The notes: generated by a model from the sequence alone, not told the origin. DNA of 64,000 bases from Clostridiales bacterium UBA2432 (GCA_002342805.1 DDQW01000015.1:1-64000), one strand, 5' to 3'; counted from the first letter of the stretch, positions 26,065 to 34,724 are shown. Program-made: numbers and translations.

Positions 26065-26092
26065 ATTATATCATGTAATTACATAATTACAA
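26065..26092 (-). promoter_or_regulatory. deoB-pdp promoter
   Basis: On the minus strand TTGTAA (26087-26092) and TATAAT (26065-26070) with a 16-base spacer, about 45 bases before the deoB ATG. Confidence 0.6.
26073..26084. promoter_or_regulatory. 12-base perfect palindrome in the deoB promoter
   Basis: ATGTAATTACAT is a perfect palindrome lying wholly in the spacer between the -35 and -10 hexamers, the classic place for a repressor. The regulator is not in the window. Confidence 0.5.
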
Positions 26093-26106
26093 AATAATTT
26101 CATAAA

Positions 26107-26135
26107 AAAAACAGTCGTAGATTTCGACTGTTTTT
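26107..26135 (-). terminator. Terminator after xerD
   Basis: AAAAACAGTCG and CGACTGTTTTT form an 11-base perfect stem with a 7-base loop, followed on the minus strand by further Ts. The stem overlaps the xerD stop codon. The symmetry would also let it act on plus-strand transcripts. Confidence 0.9.
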
Positions 26136-27018
26136 AAGCTCTTGGGTGCGCTTTCAAATATTCTTCTTTTATTTTATGATTTTTTTGATTGACATATAGT
26201 TGGGTTGAAGCAATATCCGAATGTCCCATCATTTCCTTAACTGCATTTAGGTCGGCTCCATTTTGAACCATATGACTTGCAAATGAATGACGCAACATAT
26301 GTGGTGTAATAATTTTATCTATTTTTGCATGAAGCGCATAGGCTTTGACAATTTTCCAAAAACCTTGTCGTGTAAGTTTTTTTCCTTGATAATTTAAAAA
26401 AAGCTCTTCAACTTGAATCTCTTTATGAACAAAAAACTTTCTTGATTCTGTTAAATATTTTTTCAGCGATTGACTACATGTCTTACCGATAGGGATAATT
26501 CGAGCTTTTTTGTGTGTTTGACATCGAATATAGCCTAATGGGATATTCACATCCGTCAGCGTCAAGTTAATCAACTCACTAACGCGAATTCCCGTTGCAT
26601 AGAGAACTTCAAGCATGGCTTTGTCTCGCAAACCTTTTGCCGACTGATCGGGTTGATTCAAAAATAACTCAACCTCATCCAAGGTCATAACACTGGGCAT
26701 ATGTACTTGCTTTTTTGGTGTGTTAATGCGTTTGCACGGATTATACTCTATTTCTCTCATGAGTTCTAAGTAACGAAAAAATCCTCGGAATGCCGCCAAA
26801 TGACGAGAAATTGTGGAATTTGCCTTGCCTTCTTTACGCAAAAGCAAGATATATTCATTTAAATGCGTGTATTGAATCTCCGTAATCTTTTTCACTTCAA
26901 AGTCAATAAGATATGTGATCAGACGATTAAGATCTCTTTCATAGGATTGTCGTGTATTGACCGAGATGTTTTTTTCGATTTCCAAATCATCTAAATATTT
27001 TGTAATATACTCACGCAT
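26134..27018 (-). CDS. xerD: Site-specific tyrosine recombinase XerD
   Basis: A 294-residue tyrosine recombinase with an intact catalytic set: R145 (TGIRVSEL), K170 or K171, H240 and R243 (HMLRHSF), H266 (MGHSDI) and Y275 (QLYVNQ). With XerC or as a pair of related proteins it resolves chromosome dimers at dif. Length and position behind nudF fit the housekeeping XerD, not a phage integrase. No att-like repeats or phage genes are near. In Bacillus and many Clostridia spoIIM (and fur) lie between nudF and xerD; here only 11 bases separate them. Confidence 0.93.
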   Translation of the reverse strand: MREYITKYLDDLEIEKNISVNTRQSYERDLNRLITYLIDFEVKKITEIQYTHLNEYILLLRKEGKANSTISRHLAAFRGFFRYLELMREIEYNPCKRINTPKKQVHMPSVMTLDEVELFLNQPDQSAKGLRDKAMLEVLYATGIRVSELINLTLTDVNIPLGYIRCQTHKKARIIPIGKTCSQSLKKYLTESRKFFVHKEIQVEELFLNYQGKKLTRQGFWKIVKAYALHAKIDKIITPHMLRHSFASHMVQNGADLNAVKEMMGHSDIASTQLYVNQKNHKIKEEYLKAHPRA

Positions 27019-27029
27019 TATTGTTCTCC

Positions 27030-27575
27030 TTAGTTATTCCCCCGTTCAAGTTGGTATTTATATGCCAACAAGGCAGAAATAGTTTTATTATCTAATAATT
27101 CACCACTAAAAATCATGTGTATCAGTTGATCTAAAGGATAACTTTTAATCTCAACAAATTCGTCATCATCTAGATTTTGTTTTGTTTTCTTTAAGTCCTT
27201 GGCGACAAATATATGAATCACTTCATCACAAATTCCGATAGACGAATAAAATTTAAACAAAAAATCCATATGTTGACATTGAAAACCTGTTTCTTCCTCA
27301 AGCTCACGTAATGCACATTCTTTTGGATCTTCATGCTTTTCATCTAATACTCCTGCCGGAATCTCAAGCGTAATCGAATCCGATGCAAGTCGATACTGTT
27401 TTACCATAAGAATGTCTCCATTATTATCAACCGGTATCACTGCCGCAGCCCCAATATGTTTGATTAATTCCCAAGTGACTTCTTTCCCGTCTGGAGAAAG
27501 CAACTGCTCTGTAACAAGGTGCACTCGATTCCCTTGATATATATCTTGATGCCTTAATCGTTTAAACTTTTCCAT
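27030..27575 (-). CDS. nudF: ADP-ribose pyrophosphatase, Nudix family
   Basis: A 181-residue Nudix hydrolase. The Nudix box reads GVLDEKHEDPKECALRELEEETG, with the G-x5-E-x7-REUxEExGU pattern complete. The N-terminal strand pattern (VTEQLLSPDGKEVTWELIKH) is that of ADP-ribose pyrophosphatases, which cleave ADP-ribose to AMP and ribose-5-phosphate. The substrate is inferred from the family. Confidence 0.9.
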   Translation of the reverse strand: MEKFKRLRHQDIYQGNRVHLVTEQLLSPDGKEVTWELIKHIGAAAVIPVDNNGDILMVKQYRLASDSITLEIPAGVLDEKHEDPKECALRELEEETGFQCQHMDFLFKFYSSIGICDEVIHIFVAKDLKKTKQNLDDDEFVEIKSYPLDQLIHMIFSGELLDNKTISALLAYKYQLERGNN

Positions 27576-27594
27576 AATGTCCTTTCTTCTCTCG

Positions 27595-28392
27595 CTAATC
27601 TTCCTTTTTCTTAAAGCTTAATGTTTTATCATAGCAGGTCATCATAGCTTCAATAACGGCCGAGCGAAATCCATTTTCTTCCAAACTTCGCACTGCAGCA
27701 ATTGTTGTTCCACCCGGTGAACAAACTTGATCTTTTAAAACACCTGGATGCTCCTTGGTTTCTAAAACCATTTTAGCTGCGCCTAAGACACTTTGAGCCG
27801 CCATTTCATAAGCGGTTTGTCGTGGCATCCCTTGAACAACAGCAGCATCTGCCATAGCTTCAATAAACATATATACATATGCAGGTGAGCTTCCTGATAA
27901 AGGAACAACAGCATCCATAAGTTTTTCAGGTAATTCCCTTGCTTTGCCAAAGGAGGAGAATAAACTCATGATAATTTTTTTCTCGTCGTCCGAAAAATCA
28001 TAATCACCAAATGATACACTACTCATACCTTCACCAATAAGTGCCGGTGTATTTGGCATCGCTCGAACAATTTTAGGACTTCCGTTAATAAAGGCATTAA
28101 CAAACTCGATTGTCATTCCCGGAGCAATCGATATGATAATTTTATCGGAAGGTATAGTCATATCCATTAGTACAGAGGTATAATACTGTGGTTTTATTGC
28201 CAATACAATAATGTCACTATGATCAATAACATCTTGATTTGATTCTAAATACTCAATTCCGGTTTTAGCCTTTACGTATTCACACCGTTCATTGGAAACA
28301 TCTGTATAAACAATAGCGTTCTGAAAAATAGTTTGTGCGCCTTTAATCATGGCGTATCCCATATTTCCGGCACCAATAAATCCAATTTTCAT
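27595..28392 (-). CDS. proC: Pyrroline-5-carboxylate reductase
   Basis: A 265-residue enzyme making proline from pyrroline-5-carboxylate with NAD(P)H. The Rossmann motif GFIGAGNMGYAMIKG opens the protein, and the C-terminal P5CR signature PGGTTIAAVRSLEENGFRSAV is present. It lies 17 bases after purB and 19 before nudF in one operon. proA and proB are not in the window. Confidence 0.95.
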   Translation of the reverse strand: MKIGFIGAGNMGYAMIKGAQTIFQNAIVYTDVSNERCEYVKAKTGIEYLESNQDVIDHSDIIVLAIKPQYYTSVLMDMTIPSDKIIISIAPGMTIEFVNAFINGSPKIVRAMPNTPALIGEGMSSVSFGDYDFSDDEKKIIMSLFSSFGKARELPEKLMDAVVPLSGSSPAYVYMFIEAMADAAVVQGMPRQTAYEMAAQSVLGAAKMVLETKEHPGVLKDQVCSPGGTTIAAVRSLEENGFRSAVIEAMMTCYDKTLSFKKKED

Positions 28393-28409
28393 AATTTCCT
28401 CCTTAAATA

Positions 28410-29840
28410 TTATACATGCAGTTCAACTTTTTGACCTAAAACCTCTTTGTTTTCAGTAAGAATAGGTTGAATATGGGATTGTATAAATTCAACAACTTGT
28501 TCCGGTGCTCGTCCAACAAAACTTTCCGGTCGTAATATTGTTTTTATTTCTTCTTCACTCATATCGAATGCAGAATCAGCAAGGATGCGTTCAATGAGAT
28601 CGTTGCTTTTTCCTTCAACTTTAACCATTTTACCGGCCTCCATGGAGTGCACACGAATTTGTTCATGTAGTTCTTGACGATCCCCACCTCGCTTGACTCC
28701 TTCCATGAGAATGGTTTCTGTTGCCATAAAAGGTAATTCTTCCATAATACGTTTGTGAATAACCTTCTCATAAACAACTAATCCATCAACAACATTACCA
28801 TAAATATCTAAGATTGCATCCGTTGCTAAAAATGCTTCAGAAACTGATAAACGTTTGTTTGCACTATCATCAAGTGTTCTTTCAAACCATTGTGTACTAG
28901 CCGTTATTGCCGGATTAAGCGCATTAACTATAACGTGTCTTGCTAAGGATGAAATACGTTCGCTACGCATTGGATTCCGCTTATATGCCATCGCACTAGA
29001 ACCAATTTGACTTTTTGCAAAAGGTTCTTCGATTTCCTTTAGGTTTTGAAGTAGACGCAAGTCATTACTAAATTTATATGCAGACTGAGCAATGGAACTA
29101 AGAACGTTTAACATTTGACTGTCAAGTTTTCTAGGATAGGTCTGACCGGTTACCGGAAATGTTTTATTATAGCCCATTTTTTCAGCAACACGACGTTCTA
29201 GGTCTTTAACTTTTTCATGGTCATCATTAAAAAGACTTAAAAAGCTTGCTTGTGTGCCGGTTGTTCCTTTCACACCCCTTAAGGCTTTTTTGTTCAATTG
29301 ATGAACAATGTCTTCATAATCCATATATAGATCTTCTAACCATAGGCACGCGCGTTTTCCAACTGTTGTCAATTGTGCCGGTTGAAAATGCGTGAATCCT
29401 AATGTTGGCAATTCTTTATATTCGATGGCGAATGAGGATAACTTATCCATAATATTAATTACTTTTTTACGAATCAATTCTAAGGCTTCTGTCATGATGA
29501 TAATATCTGTATTATCGCCAACATAACAACTTGTAGCACCTAAATGGATAATTGGCTTTGCTAACTTCGCCTGTTCTCCATAAGCAAATACATGGCTCAT
29601 TACATCATGGCGGACTTCTTTTTCTCTAGCGATGGCAACATCATAATTAATATCATCTGCATATTTTTTTAATTCAGCAATTTGTTCATCTGAAATATCA
29701 ATGCCTAATTCTTTTTCCCCTTCAGCTAATGCAATCCATAATTTTCTCCATGTCTTAAACTTTTTATCTGGTGAGAACAAATATAGCATTTCTTTACTTG
29801 AGTATCTTGAAACTAAAGGGTTATCAAACGTTTGATACAT
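28410..29840 (-). CDS. purB: Adenylosuccinate lyase
   Basis: A 476-residue member of the fumarase/aspartase superfamily that acts twice in purine synthesis (SAICAR to AICAR, adenylosuccinate to AMP). The superfamily signature is GSSAMAYKRNPMRSE, and HLGATSCYVGDNTD and GTTGTQASF are the other active-site regions. Its length is that of the eukaryote-like/Clostridium PurB class. It heads the purB-proC-nudF-xerD operon, and an inverted repeat lies over the region upstream of its -10 box. Confidence 0.95.
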   Translation of the reverse strand: MYQTFDNPLVSRYSSKEMLYLFSPDKKFKTWRKLWIALAEGEKELGIDISDEQIAELKKYADDINYDVAIAREKEVRHDVMSHVFAYGEQAKLAKPIIHLGATSCYVGDNTDIIIMTEALELIRKKVINIMDKLSSFAIEYKELPTLGFTHFQPAQLTTVGKRACLWLEDLYMDYEDIVHQLNKKALRGVKGTTGTQASFLSLFNDDHEKVKDLERRVAEKMGYNKTFPVTGQTYPRKLDSQMLNVLSSIAQSAYKFSNDLRLLQNLKEIEEPFAKSQIGSSAMAYKRNPMRSERISSLARHVIVNALNPAITASTQWFERTLDDSANKRLSVSEAFLATDAILDIYGNVVDGLVVYEKVIHKRIMEELPFMATETILMEGVKRGGDRQELHEQIRVHSMEAGKMVKVEGKSNDLIERILADSAFDMSEEEIKTILRPESFVGRAPEQVVEFIQSHIQPILTENKEVLGQKVELHV

Positions 29841-29899
29841 AGTATATCCTCCAATTAATCCAATTCACTGTTATATTTTTACATCATAAAATCTTAATT

Positions 29900-29905
29900 A
29901 TTATA
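29900..29905 (-). promoter_or_regulatory. Likely -10 box of the purB promoter
   Basis: TATAAT on the minus strand, 60 bases before the purB ATG. The hexamer 17 bases upstream (TAGAAT) is a poor -35 box and lies inside the inverted repeat at 29917-29932, as if the promoter depended on or was blocked by a protein bound there. Confidence 0.45.
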
Positions 29906-29916
29906 TCATAAAACCG

Positions 29917-29932
29917 TTCGTAATTCTACGAA
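29917..29932. promoter_or_regulatory. Inverted repeat over the purB -35 region
   Basis: TTCGTA and TACGAA are perfect arms around a 4-base centre. On the minus strand the right half reads TACGAACGG, which shares the CGAAC core of PurR boxes of Gram-positive bacteria. This makes a purine repressor site possible but not proven. Confidence 0.45.
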
Positions 29933-29943
29933 GAAACTAAAAA

Positions 29944-29967
29944 GGCTGTAGATTTTCATCTACAGCC
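29944..29967 (-). terminator. Terminator after rny
   Basis: GGCTGTAGAT and ATCTACAGCC form a perfect 10-base stem with a 4-base loop; on the minus strand TTTTT follows at once. It lies 30 bases after the rny stop. Confidence 0.95.
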
Positions 29968-29997
29968 CTAATTTCATCATTCATTGTATATAAGATA

Positions 29998-31557
29998 TTA
30001 CTTCGCATATTCTATTGAACGCGTTTCTCTTATAACATTTACTTTGATTTGTCCTGGATATTCCAGTTGTCCTTCAATTTCTTTTGCAACATCCCTTGAT
30101 AATATAACCATCTCATCATCACTGACTTGATCTGGTATTACCATTACTCTGATTTCTCTACCCGCTTGGATAGCGAAAGATTTTTCTACACCTTTGAAAT
30201 TATCTGCTATTTCTTCAAGTTGTTCTAAACGATTGACATATAATTCTAACGTTTCGCGTCGTGCACCCGGTCTTGCCGCGCTAATTGTATCGGCAGCTTG
30301 TACAATGACTGCGATTAAAGATTCAGGCTCCACATCGCCATGATGTGCTTCTACTGCATTAATAATAACCGGACTTTCTTTATATTTTTTACAAAGATTA
30401 GCTCCGATGGTTATATGCGAACCTTCCACTTCATGATCAACCGCTTTACCGATATCATGAAGTAATCCCGCTCTCTTAGCAACACGTACATCAATTCCGA
30501 TTTCTCCGGCTATAATACCGGCTAATTGAGAAACTTCAATAGAATGTTTAAGCACATTTTGTCCATAGCTTGTTCTATATTTCATTTTACCCAACAGCTT
30601 TACTAGCTCCGGATGAACACCATGAACACCTGCGTCAAACGTAGCATTTTCGCCTTCTTCACGTATGATGTTTTCAACTTCACGTTTTGCTTTTTCAACC
30701 ATTTCTTCAATTCGCGCCGGATGGATTCTTCCATCGACAATTAGTTTTTCTAACGCAACACGTGCGACCTCGCGACGTATTGGATCAAATCCGGATAAAA
30801 TTACAGCCTCTGGAGTATCATCTATAATGAGATCGATACCTGTTAGAGTTTCCAAAGTACGTATATTACGTCCTTCTCTACCAATAATTCTTCCCTTCAT
30901 TTCATCATTCGGTAAACTTACTACGGATACTGTGGATTCTGCCACATGATCAGCTGCACATCGTTGAATGGCGTGTGCTAGTAAATGTCTTGCGTTTTTG
31001 TCAATGTCTTCTTTGGCTCTTGCTTCATTTTCCTTGATTAATACAGCAGTTTCATGTTTTACATCTTCTTCTACAGATTTCAATAGGTATTCTTTCGCTT
31101 GATCGAGGGTGAGACCGGAAATTTTTTCCAGCTCAGATAGGTGTTGTTGCTTGATTATTTCCACACGTTCTTTTTCTTTTTTAAGTGCATTATCTCTGTC
31201 ACTAAGTGATTGTTCTCGTTTTTCAAACGTTTCACTTTTTCTATCCAAAGTTTCTTCTTTTTGAAGAACTCTTTTCTCAAGACGTTGCAACTCATTTCGT
31301 CGTTCCTTTACTTCTTTGTCTAAATCGCTTTTGATTTTATATATTTCTTCTTTAACTTCTAGCTTTGCTTCGCGTTTTATGCCTTCTGCATCTTTAATGG
31401 CATCATCAACTATACGACGTGATTTGGCTTCAGCACTACCATACTGGGCTTCAGCAACACGCTTACGATAATTGATTCCAAGCATAAACGTAATAACAGC
31501 TATCGCTATAAAGATTAATACAATCGCTACGACAACGTAAATAGGAATTTGAATCAT
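29998..31557 (-). CDS. rny: Ribonuclease Y
   Basis: A 519-residue membrane-anchored endoribonuclease that starts mRNA decay. One N-terminal membrane segment (about 4-28) is followed by a long charged coiled coil (about 35-190), a KH domain with GRIIGREGRNIRTLE, and an HD domain with LLHDIGKAVDHE. The ATG at 31555-31557 follows AGGAGG by 8 bases; the GTG three codons upstream lies in that site. In most relatives spoVS follows rny; here a terminator and purB follow. Confidence 0.95.
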   Translation of the reverse strand: MIQIPIYVVVAIVLIFIAIAVITFMLGINYRKRVAEAQYGSAEAKSRRIVDDAIKDAEGIKREAKLEVKEEIYKIKSDLDKEVKERRNELQRLEKRVLQKEETLDRKSETFEKREQSLSDRDNALKKEKERVEIIKQQHLSELEKISGLTLDQAKEYLLKSVEEDVKHETAVLIKENEARAKEDIDKNARHLLAHAIQRCAADHVAESTVSVVSLPNDEMKGRIIGREGRNIRTLETLTGIDLIIDDTPEAVILSGFDPIRREVARVALEKLIVDGRIHPARIEEMVEKAKREVENIIREEGENATFDAGVHGVHPELVKLLGKMKYRTSYGQNVLKHSIEVSQLAGIIAGEIGIDVRVAKRAGLLHDIGKAVDHEVEGSHITIGANLCKKYKESPVIINAVEAHHGDVEPESLIAVIVQAADTISAARPGARRETLELYVNRLEQLEEIADNFKGVEKSFAIQAGREIRVMVIPDQVSDDEMVILSRDVAKEIEGQLEYPGQIKVNVIRETRSIEYAK

Positions 31558-31618
31558 GCGTAACACCTCCTCTATATGAAATTGTCATAGTTCAAGTTGT
31601 ACTAACTACAACAAATAA

Positions 31619-31647
31619 ATTCTATATCTTTTTGAAGATATTGTCAA
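31619..31647 (-). promoter_or_regulatory. rny promoter
   Basis: Consensus TTGACA (31642-31647) and TAGAAT (31619-31624) with a 17-base spacer on the minus strand. The -35 box overlaps the recX stop codon, and the spacer carries ATATCTT/AGATAT arms. Confidence 0.7.
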
Positions 31648-32282
31648 GTTTTACTGATGGTTTCATAGAAGCTTTCGTAAGCTTTTATACAAATATCCAT
31701 TGAATACCCTTTTCGACTCAAATATCCTAACGCTTTTTGCTTTAAGGTCATCTCATCCATTTTAAATTGTTTTAAGAAAAATTTCTTGTTTAGTAGATGT
31801 GTTGCACTTGCTAATTCATCTTCCCATGTCATATTTTCTTGAATTAAGGCTTTGACATCGTCTTTTGCAAAGCCTTTTTTTTGTAAATTCATTTGAATTT
31901 CCAATCGGCTTTTATATGTTTTGTATCCGGAAATGCGTCGATTGATTAATTGCGCGTCATTAATAATGGCTTTATCTAAAAACGGTTGCAATATCTCATC
32001 AATATGTTCAATAATATAGCCTTCTCGAAGCAACTTATCCTGTAATTGTTTTTTAGGATAATCTTGCCTTCCAAGTAAAAACATTATTCGCTTCTTCCCT
32101 CGTTCAATAACGTGTTTGTCTAATATACTTAATTCACTCTCGGATAATTGACTTCCTTCTTCAAGCATATTAAAACGCTGTTTTTTAAAGTCCCGACTAT
32201 AAAGAAATAGATGGTATATACCATCTATTTCAATTTTTATCTTTTTTTCACTTCGATCAATCTTATTTATCTGATGTGTCAT
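31644..32282 (-). CDS. recX: RecX family regulatory protein
   Basis: A RecX-type modulator that binds RecA filaments, about 212 residues long. The helical repeats are recognisable: LGRQDYPKKQLQDKLLREGYI, RRISGYKTYKSRLEIQMNLQKKGF and KALGYLSRKGYS. The N-terminal ~60 residues contain a small extra domain, as in Bacillus RecX. Whichever start is used (32282, 32294 or 32309) it lies inside the end of recA, so translation is coupled to recA; I prefer 32282 for its distance from the AAGG site. Placement just after recA is the classical arrangement. Confidence 0.85.
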   Translation of the reverse strand: MTHQINKIDRSEKKIKIEIDGIYHLFLYSRDFKKQRFNMLEEGSQLSESELSILDKHVIERGKKRIMFLLGRQDYPKKQLQDKLLREGYIIEHIDEILQPFLDKAIINDAQLINRRISGYKTYKSRLEIQMNLQKKGFAKDDVKALIQENMTWEDELASATHLLNKKFFLKQFKMDEMTLKQKALGYLSRKGYSMDICIKAYESFYETISKT

Positions 32283-33357
32283 TTGATTTATCATCCTTCG
32301 ACTTATCATCTTTTGACGCTGACTTGGATTTTTTCTTGGTATCCTCTATCTCAGGCATTTCATCGGTAGGAAGTTCATAATGTTTGCGCACTAAGAGTTC
32401 GATTTCTGCCAATAATTCAGGATTTCCCCTTAAATATTCTTTTGAATTTTCACGACCTTGTCCAATGCGAAGATCATTATAGGAATACCATGCTCCACTT
32501 TTCTTGACAATATCGACTTCGGCTGCCAAGTCCAAAATATCCCCTTCACGGGAAATACCTTGACCAAACATAATATCAAACTCTGCTTTTTTAAATGGCG
32601 GTGCAATCTTGTTCTTTACGACTTTGATTCGTGTTCTATTTCCAACCATCTCATTGTTTTGTTTCAAGGTTTCAATTCTGCGAACATCTAAACGAACAGA
32701 AGCGTAAAACTTAAGGGCACGTCCCCCGGTTGTTGTCTCCGGACTTCCGAACATAACACCGACTTTTTCACGAAGCTGGTTGATAAAAATAACAATACAA
32801 TGTGACTTGTTAATGATTCCTGTTAGCTTTCTAAGGGCTTGACTCATCAACCGGGCTTGAAGACCCATGTGAGAATCTCCCATCTCTCCTTCAATCTCAG
32901 CGCGTGGTACTAATGCAGCTACTGAATCAACGACAACAATGTCTATTGCCCCTGAACGAACCATGGTTTCAGTAATTTCAAGTGCCTGTTCTCCATTATC
33001 GGGCTGAGAAATATATAAATTGTCAATATCAACGCCTATCTTTCGTGCATATTGTGGATCAAGGGCATGCTCTGCATCGACAAATCCGGCAACCCCACCG
33101 CGTTTTTGAACTTCCGCCAGCATATGTAATGCTACCGTTGTCTTACCACTTGATTCCGGCCCATAGATCTCAATAATACGACCTTTAGGTAATCCACCTG
33201 CGCCTAAGGCAATATCTAAACTAAGTGCACCTGTTGGAACTGTATCAATATTACGCCCATTGTTTTGTTCGCCGAGTTTCATCACGGCCCCTTTTCCATA
33301 GGCTCTTTCAATTTGGCTAATTGCTGCATCTAATGCTTTTTGCTTATCAGTATTCAT
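32263..33357 (-). CDS. recA: Recombinase A
   Basis: A 364-residue RecA: Walker A GPESSGKT at about 66-73, Walker B region DIVVVDSVAAL, DNA-binding loop 1 around EGEMGDSHMG and loop 2 around GSPETTTGG. The C-terminal tail is a lysine- and aspartate-rich low-complexity segment. The ATG at 33355-33357 (MNTDKQKAL) is the conserved start; a TTG 11 codons upstream has no ribosome binding site. Upstream lie a strong promoter, an SOS box and a leader hairpin, so it is controlled by LexA. Confidence 0.97.
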   Translation of the reverse strand: MNTDKQKALDAAISQIERAYGKGAVMKLGEQNNGRNIDTVPTGALSLDIALGAGGLPKGRIIEIYGPESSGKTTVALHMLAEVQKRGGVAGFVDAEHALDPQYARKIGVDIDNLYISQPDNGEQALEITETMVRSGAIDIVVVDSVAALVPRAEIEGEMGDSHMGLQARLMSQALRKLTGIINKSHCIVIFINQLREKVGVMFGSPETTTGGRALKFYASVRLDVRRIETLKQNNEMVGNRTRIKVVKNKIAPPFKKAEFDIMFGQGISREGDILDLAAEVDIVKKSGAWYSYNDLRIGQGRENSKEYLRGNPELLAEIELLVRKHYELPTDEMPEIEDTKKKSKSASKDDKSKDDKSNDTSDK

Positions 33358-33363
33358 GTAGTT

Positions 33364-33377
33364 CCCGGATAACCGGG
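33364..33377 (-). other. Hairpin between Shine-Dalgarno and start codon of recA
   Basis: CCCGG and CCGGG (33364-33368, 33373-33377) form a perfect 5-base stem with a 4-base loop. The ribosome binding site AAAGGGGG (33380-33387) is 22 bases before the ATG, too far for normal use. With the 14-base hairpin folded the effective gap becomes 8 bases. Confidence 0.6.
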
Positions 33378-33402
33378 TACCCCCTTTCAAAATCTAAAGC
33401 CA

Positions 33403-33416
33403 CGAACGTTTGTTCT
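33403..33416. promoter_or_regulatory. LexA (SOS) box of recA
   Basis: CGAACGTTTGTTCT matches the Gram-positive SOS box (CGAAC-N4-GTTCG type), with perfect GAAC/GTTC arms. It sits at the predicted transcription start of recA, where bound LexA would block polymerase. Confidence 0.85.
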
Positions 33417-33423
33417 ATAAAAT

Positions 33424-33452
33424 ATTATAGCATACCTTTTAAGAGCAAACAA
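33424..33452 (-). promoter_or_regulatory. recA promoter
   Basis: On the minus strand TTGTTT (33447-33452), a 17-base spacer ending TGC, and consensus TATAAT (33424-33429), i.e. an extended -10 promoter. The start would fall near 33417, beside the SOS box. Confidence 0.75.
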
Positions 33453-33497
33453 GCACAATATTTTCTTTTTGTATTAGGTCTTGTGCCTCATTCCTAC

Positions 33498-34724
33498 TTA
33501 AAGCATGTGCCATAAATCAATAAGTGCTGATTTTGCGCTTTGTTCGCGTATTTTTTGTCGACTTCCCATAAAGTTATATTCTTTAACAAGGACTGTATTC
33601 GGAGTTTTTATAGCAATATAAACTAATCCTACAGGTTTTTCAGGAGTTCCGCCATCCGGTCCTGCAATTCCGGTAATACTGACTGAATAATCTGTTTCTA
33701 AGGTTTGGGATACACCTGTTGCCATTGCCTTTGCAACTTCTTCACTCACTGCACCATGCATTTTTAACAAATCACTCGGCACCATTAGTCGGTGTATTTT
33801 ACTATCATTTGAATAGCTTACAATACCTTCTTTAAATACGGCAGAAGATCCGGGAATAGCAACAATAAAATTTGATAGCAAGCCTCCTGTACATGATTCA
33901 GCAACTGAAAGGGTTTGATTTTTTTCCTTTAATTTATCCAAAACGACTTCTACGAGTTCTTTGTCTGTTTCATTATATATAAATTGTCCAAGTCGTCGAT
34001 AAATTTCGTCTCGAATCGGTTGTATGGCAACTTCATTTTCTTTTGCCGTATCTTCAATTGAAGTCACTTTTATGTGCACTTCACGAAGTTTTGCATACGG
34101 AGCAACAATAAGGCGATCGCTAGCCCCCATTAAATCATCGAGTATTGTAACTGCTTTACTCTCTCCTATATCAATCATTCGAAAAGTAACCGTTTGAATA
34201 CTTTTATCAATATTCTTGTTCATTCTCGGCAATACACAGTTCTCAAACATGGGTTTTAATTCACCTTGAGGTCCGGGCAACAAAAATATATGAATACCTT
34301 GGTGATTATAATAAACCCCTGGCGCTGTACCGTTCCCATTTTTTAAGGGTTCTCCACCTTCGATCATAAGTGCTTGTTTATAATTGTTTTCTGTTGGCGC
34401 TTGATGTCTCCCCTTAAACCAAGAATCAATCTGAGCGCGCATCTCTAAATCTTCATATAAAGGTTTCTTTAAGTAACGTGCTACGGCCTCTTTTGTCAAA
34501 TCATCTTTTGTCGGACCTAAGCCACCACATAAGACAATGCATTTGCTTCGTTGGCAAGCTTGATCTAACTGTTCAATAATATCTTCTTCAATATCACCGA
34601 CAACTGTGTGAAATCGGCAAAAAACACCAATCTCTGAAAGCTGGCTGCTTATATAAGCCGCATTTGAATTGATGACATCTCCTGATAATACTTCTTCACC
34701 GACTGCAATAATTTCTCCTAGCAT
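33498..34724 (-). CDS. cinA: Competence/damage-inducible protein CinA
   Basis: A 408-residue protein of two parts: an N-terminal molybdopterin-binding-like (COG1058) domain (GEEVLSGDVINSNAAYIS, GGLGPTKDDLTKEA) and a C-terminal CinA domain (VAESCTGGLLSNFI, ITGIAGPDGGTPEKPVG). The C-terminal domain is an NMN amidohydrolase in several bacteria. The ATG at 34722-34724 follows AAGGAG by 7 bases. It lies between pgsA and recA, the standard Firmicutes order, but recA has its own promoter. Confidence 0.94.
   Translation of the reverse strand: MLGEIIAVGEEVLSGDVINSNAAYISSQLSEIGVFCRFHTVVGDIEEDIIEQLDQACQRSKCIVLCGGLGPTKDDLTKEAVARYLKKPLYEDLEMRAQIDSWFKGRHQAPTENNYKQALMIEGGEPLKNGNGTAPGVYYNHQGIHIFLLPGPQGELKPMFENCVLPRMNKNIDKSIQTVTFRMIDIGESKAVTILDDLMGASDRLIVAPYAKLREVHIKVTSIEDTAKENEVAIQPIRDEIYRRLGQFIYNETDKELVEVVLDKLKEKNQTLSVAESCTGGLLSNFIVAIPGSSAVFKEGIVSYSNDSKIHRLMVPSDLLKMHGAVSEEVAKAMATGVSQTLETDYSVSITGIAGPDGGTPEKPVGLVYIAIKTPNTVLVKEYNFMGSRQKIREQSAKSALIDLWHML

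Noticed and set aside
26134..27018. xerD as a phage or element integrase
   Set aside because: Its place in the purB-proC-nudF operon, its length and the lack of att repeats or phage genes show the housekeeping recombinase.
33358..33390. TTG at 33390 as the recA start, adding 11 residues
   Set aside because: It has no ribosome binding site, and the extra residues would be encoded by the leader hairpin; the conserved RecA N-terminus begins at the ATG.
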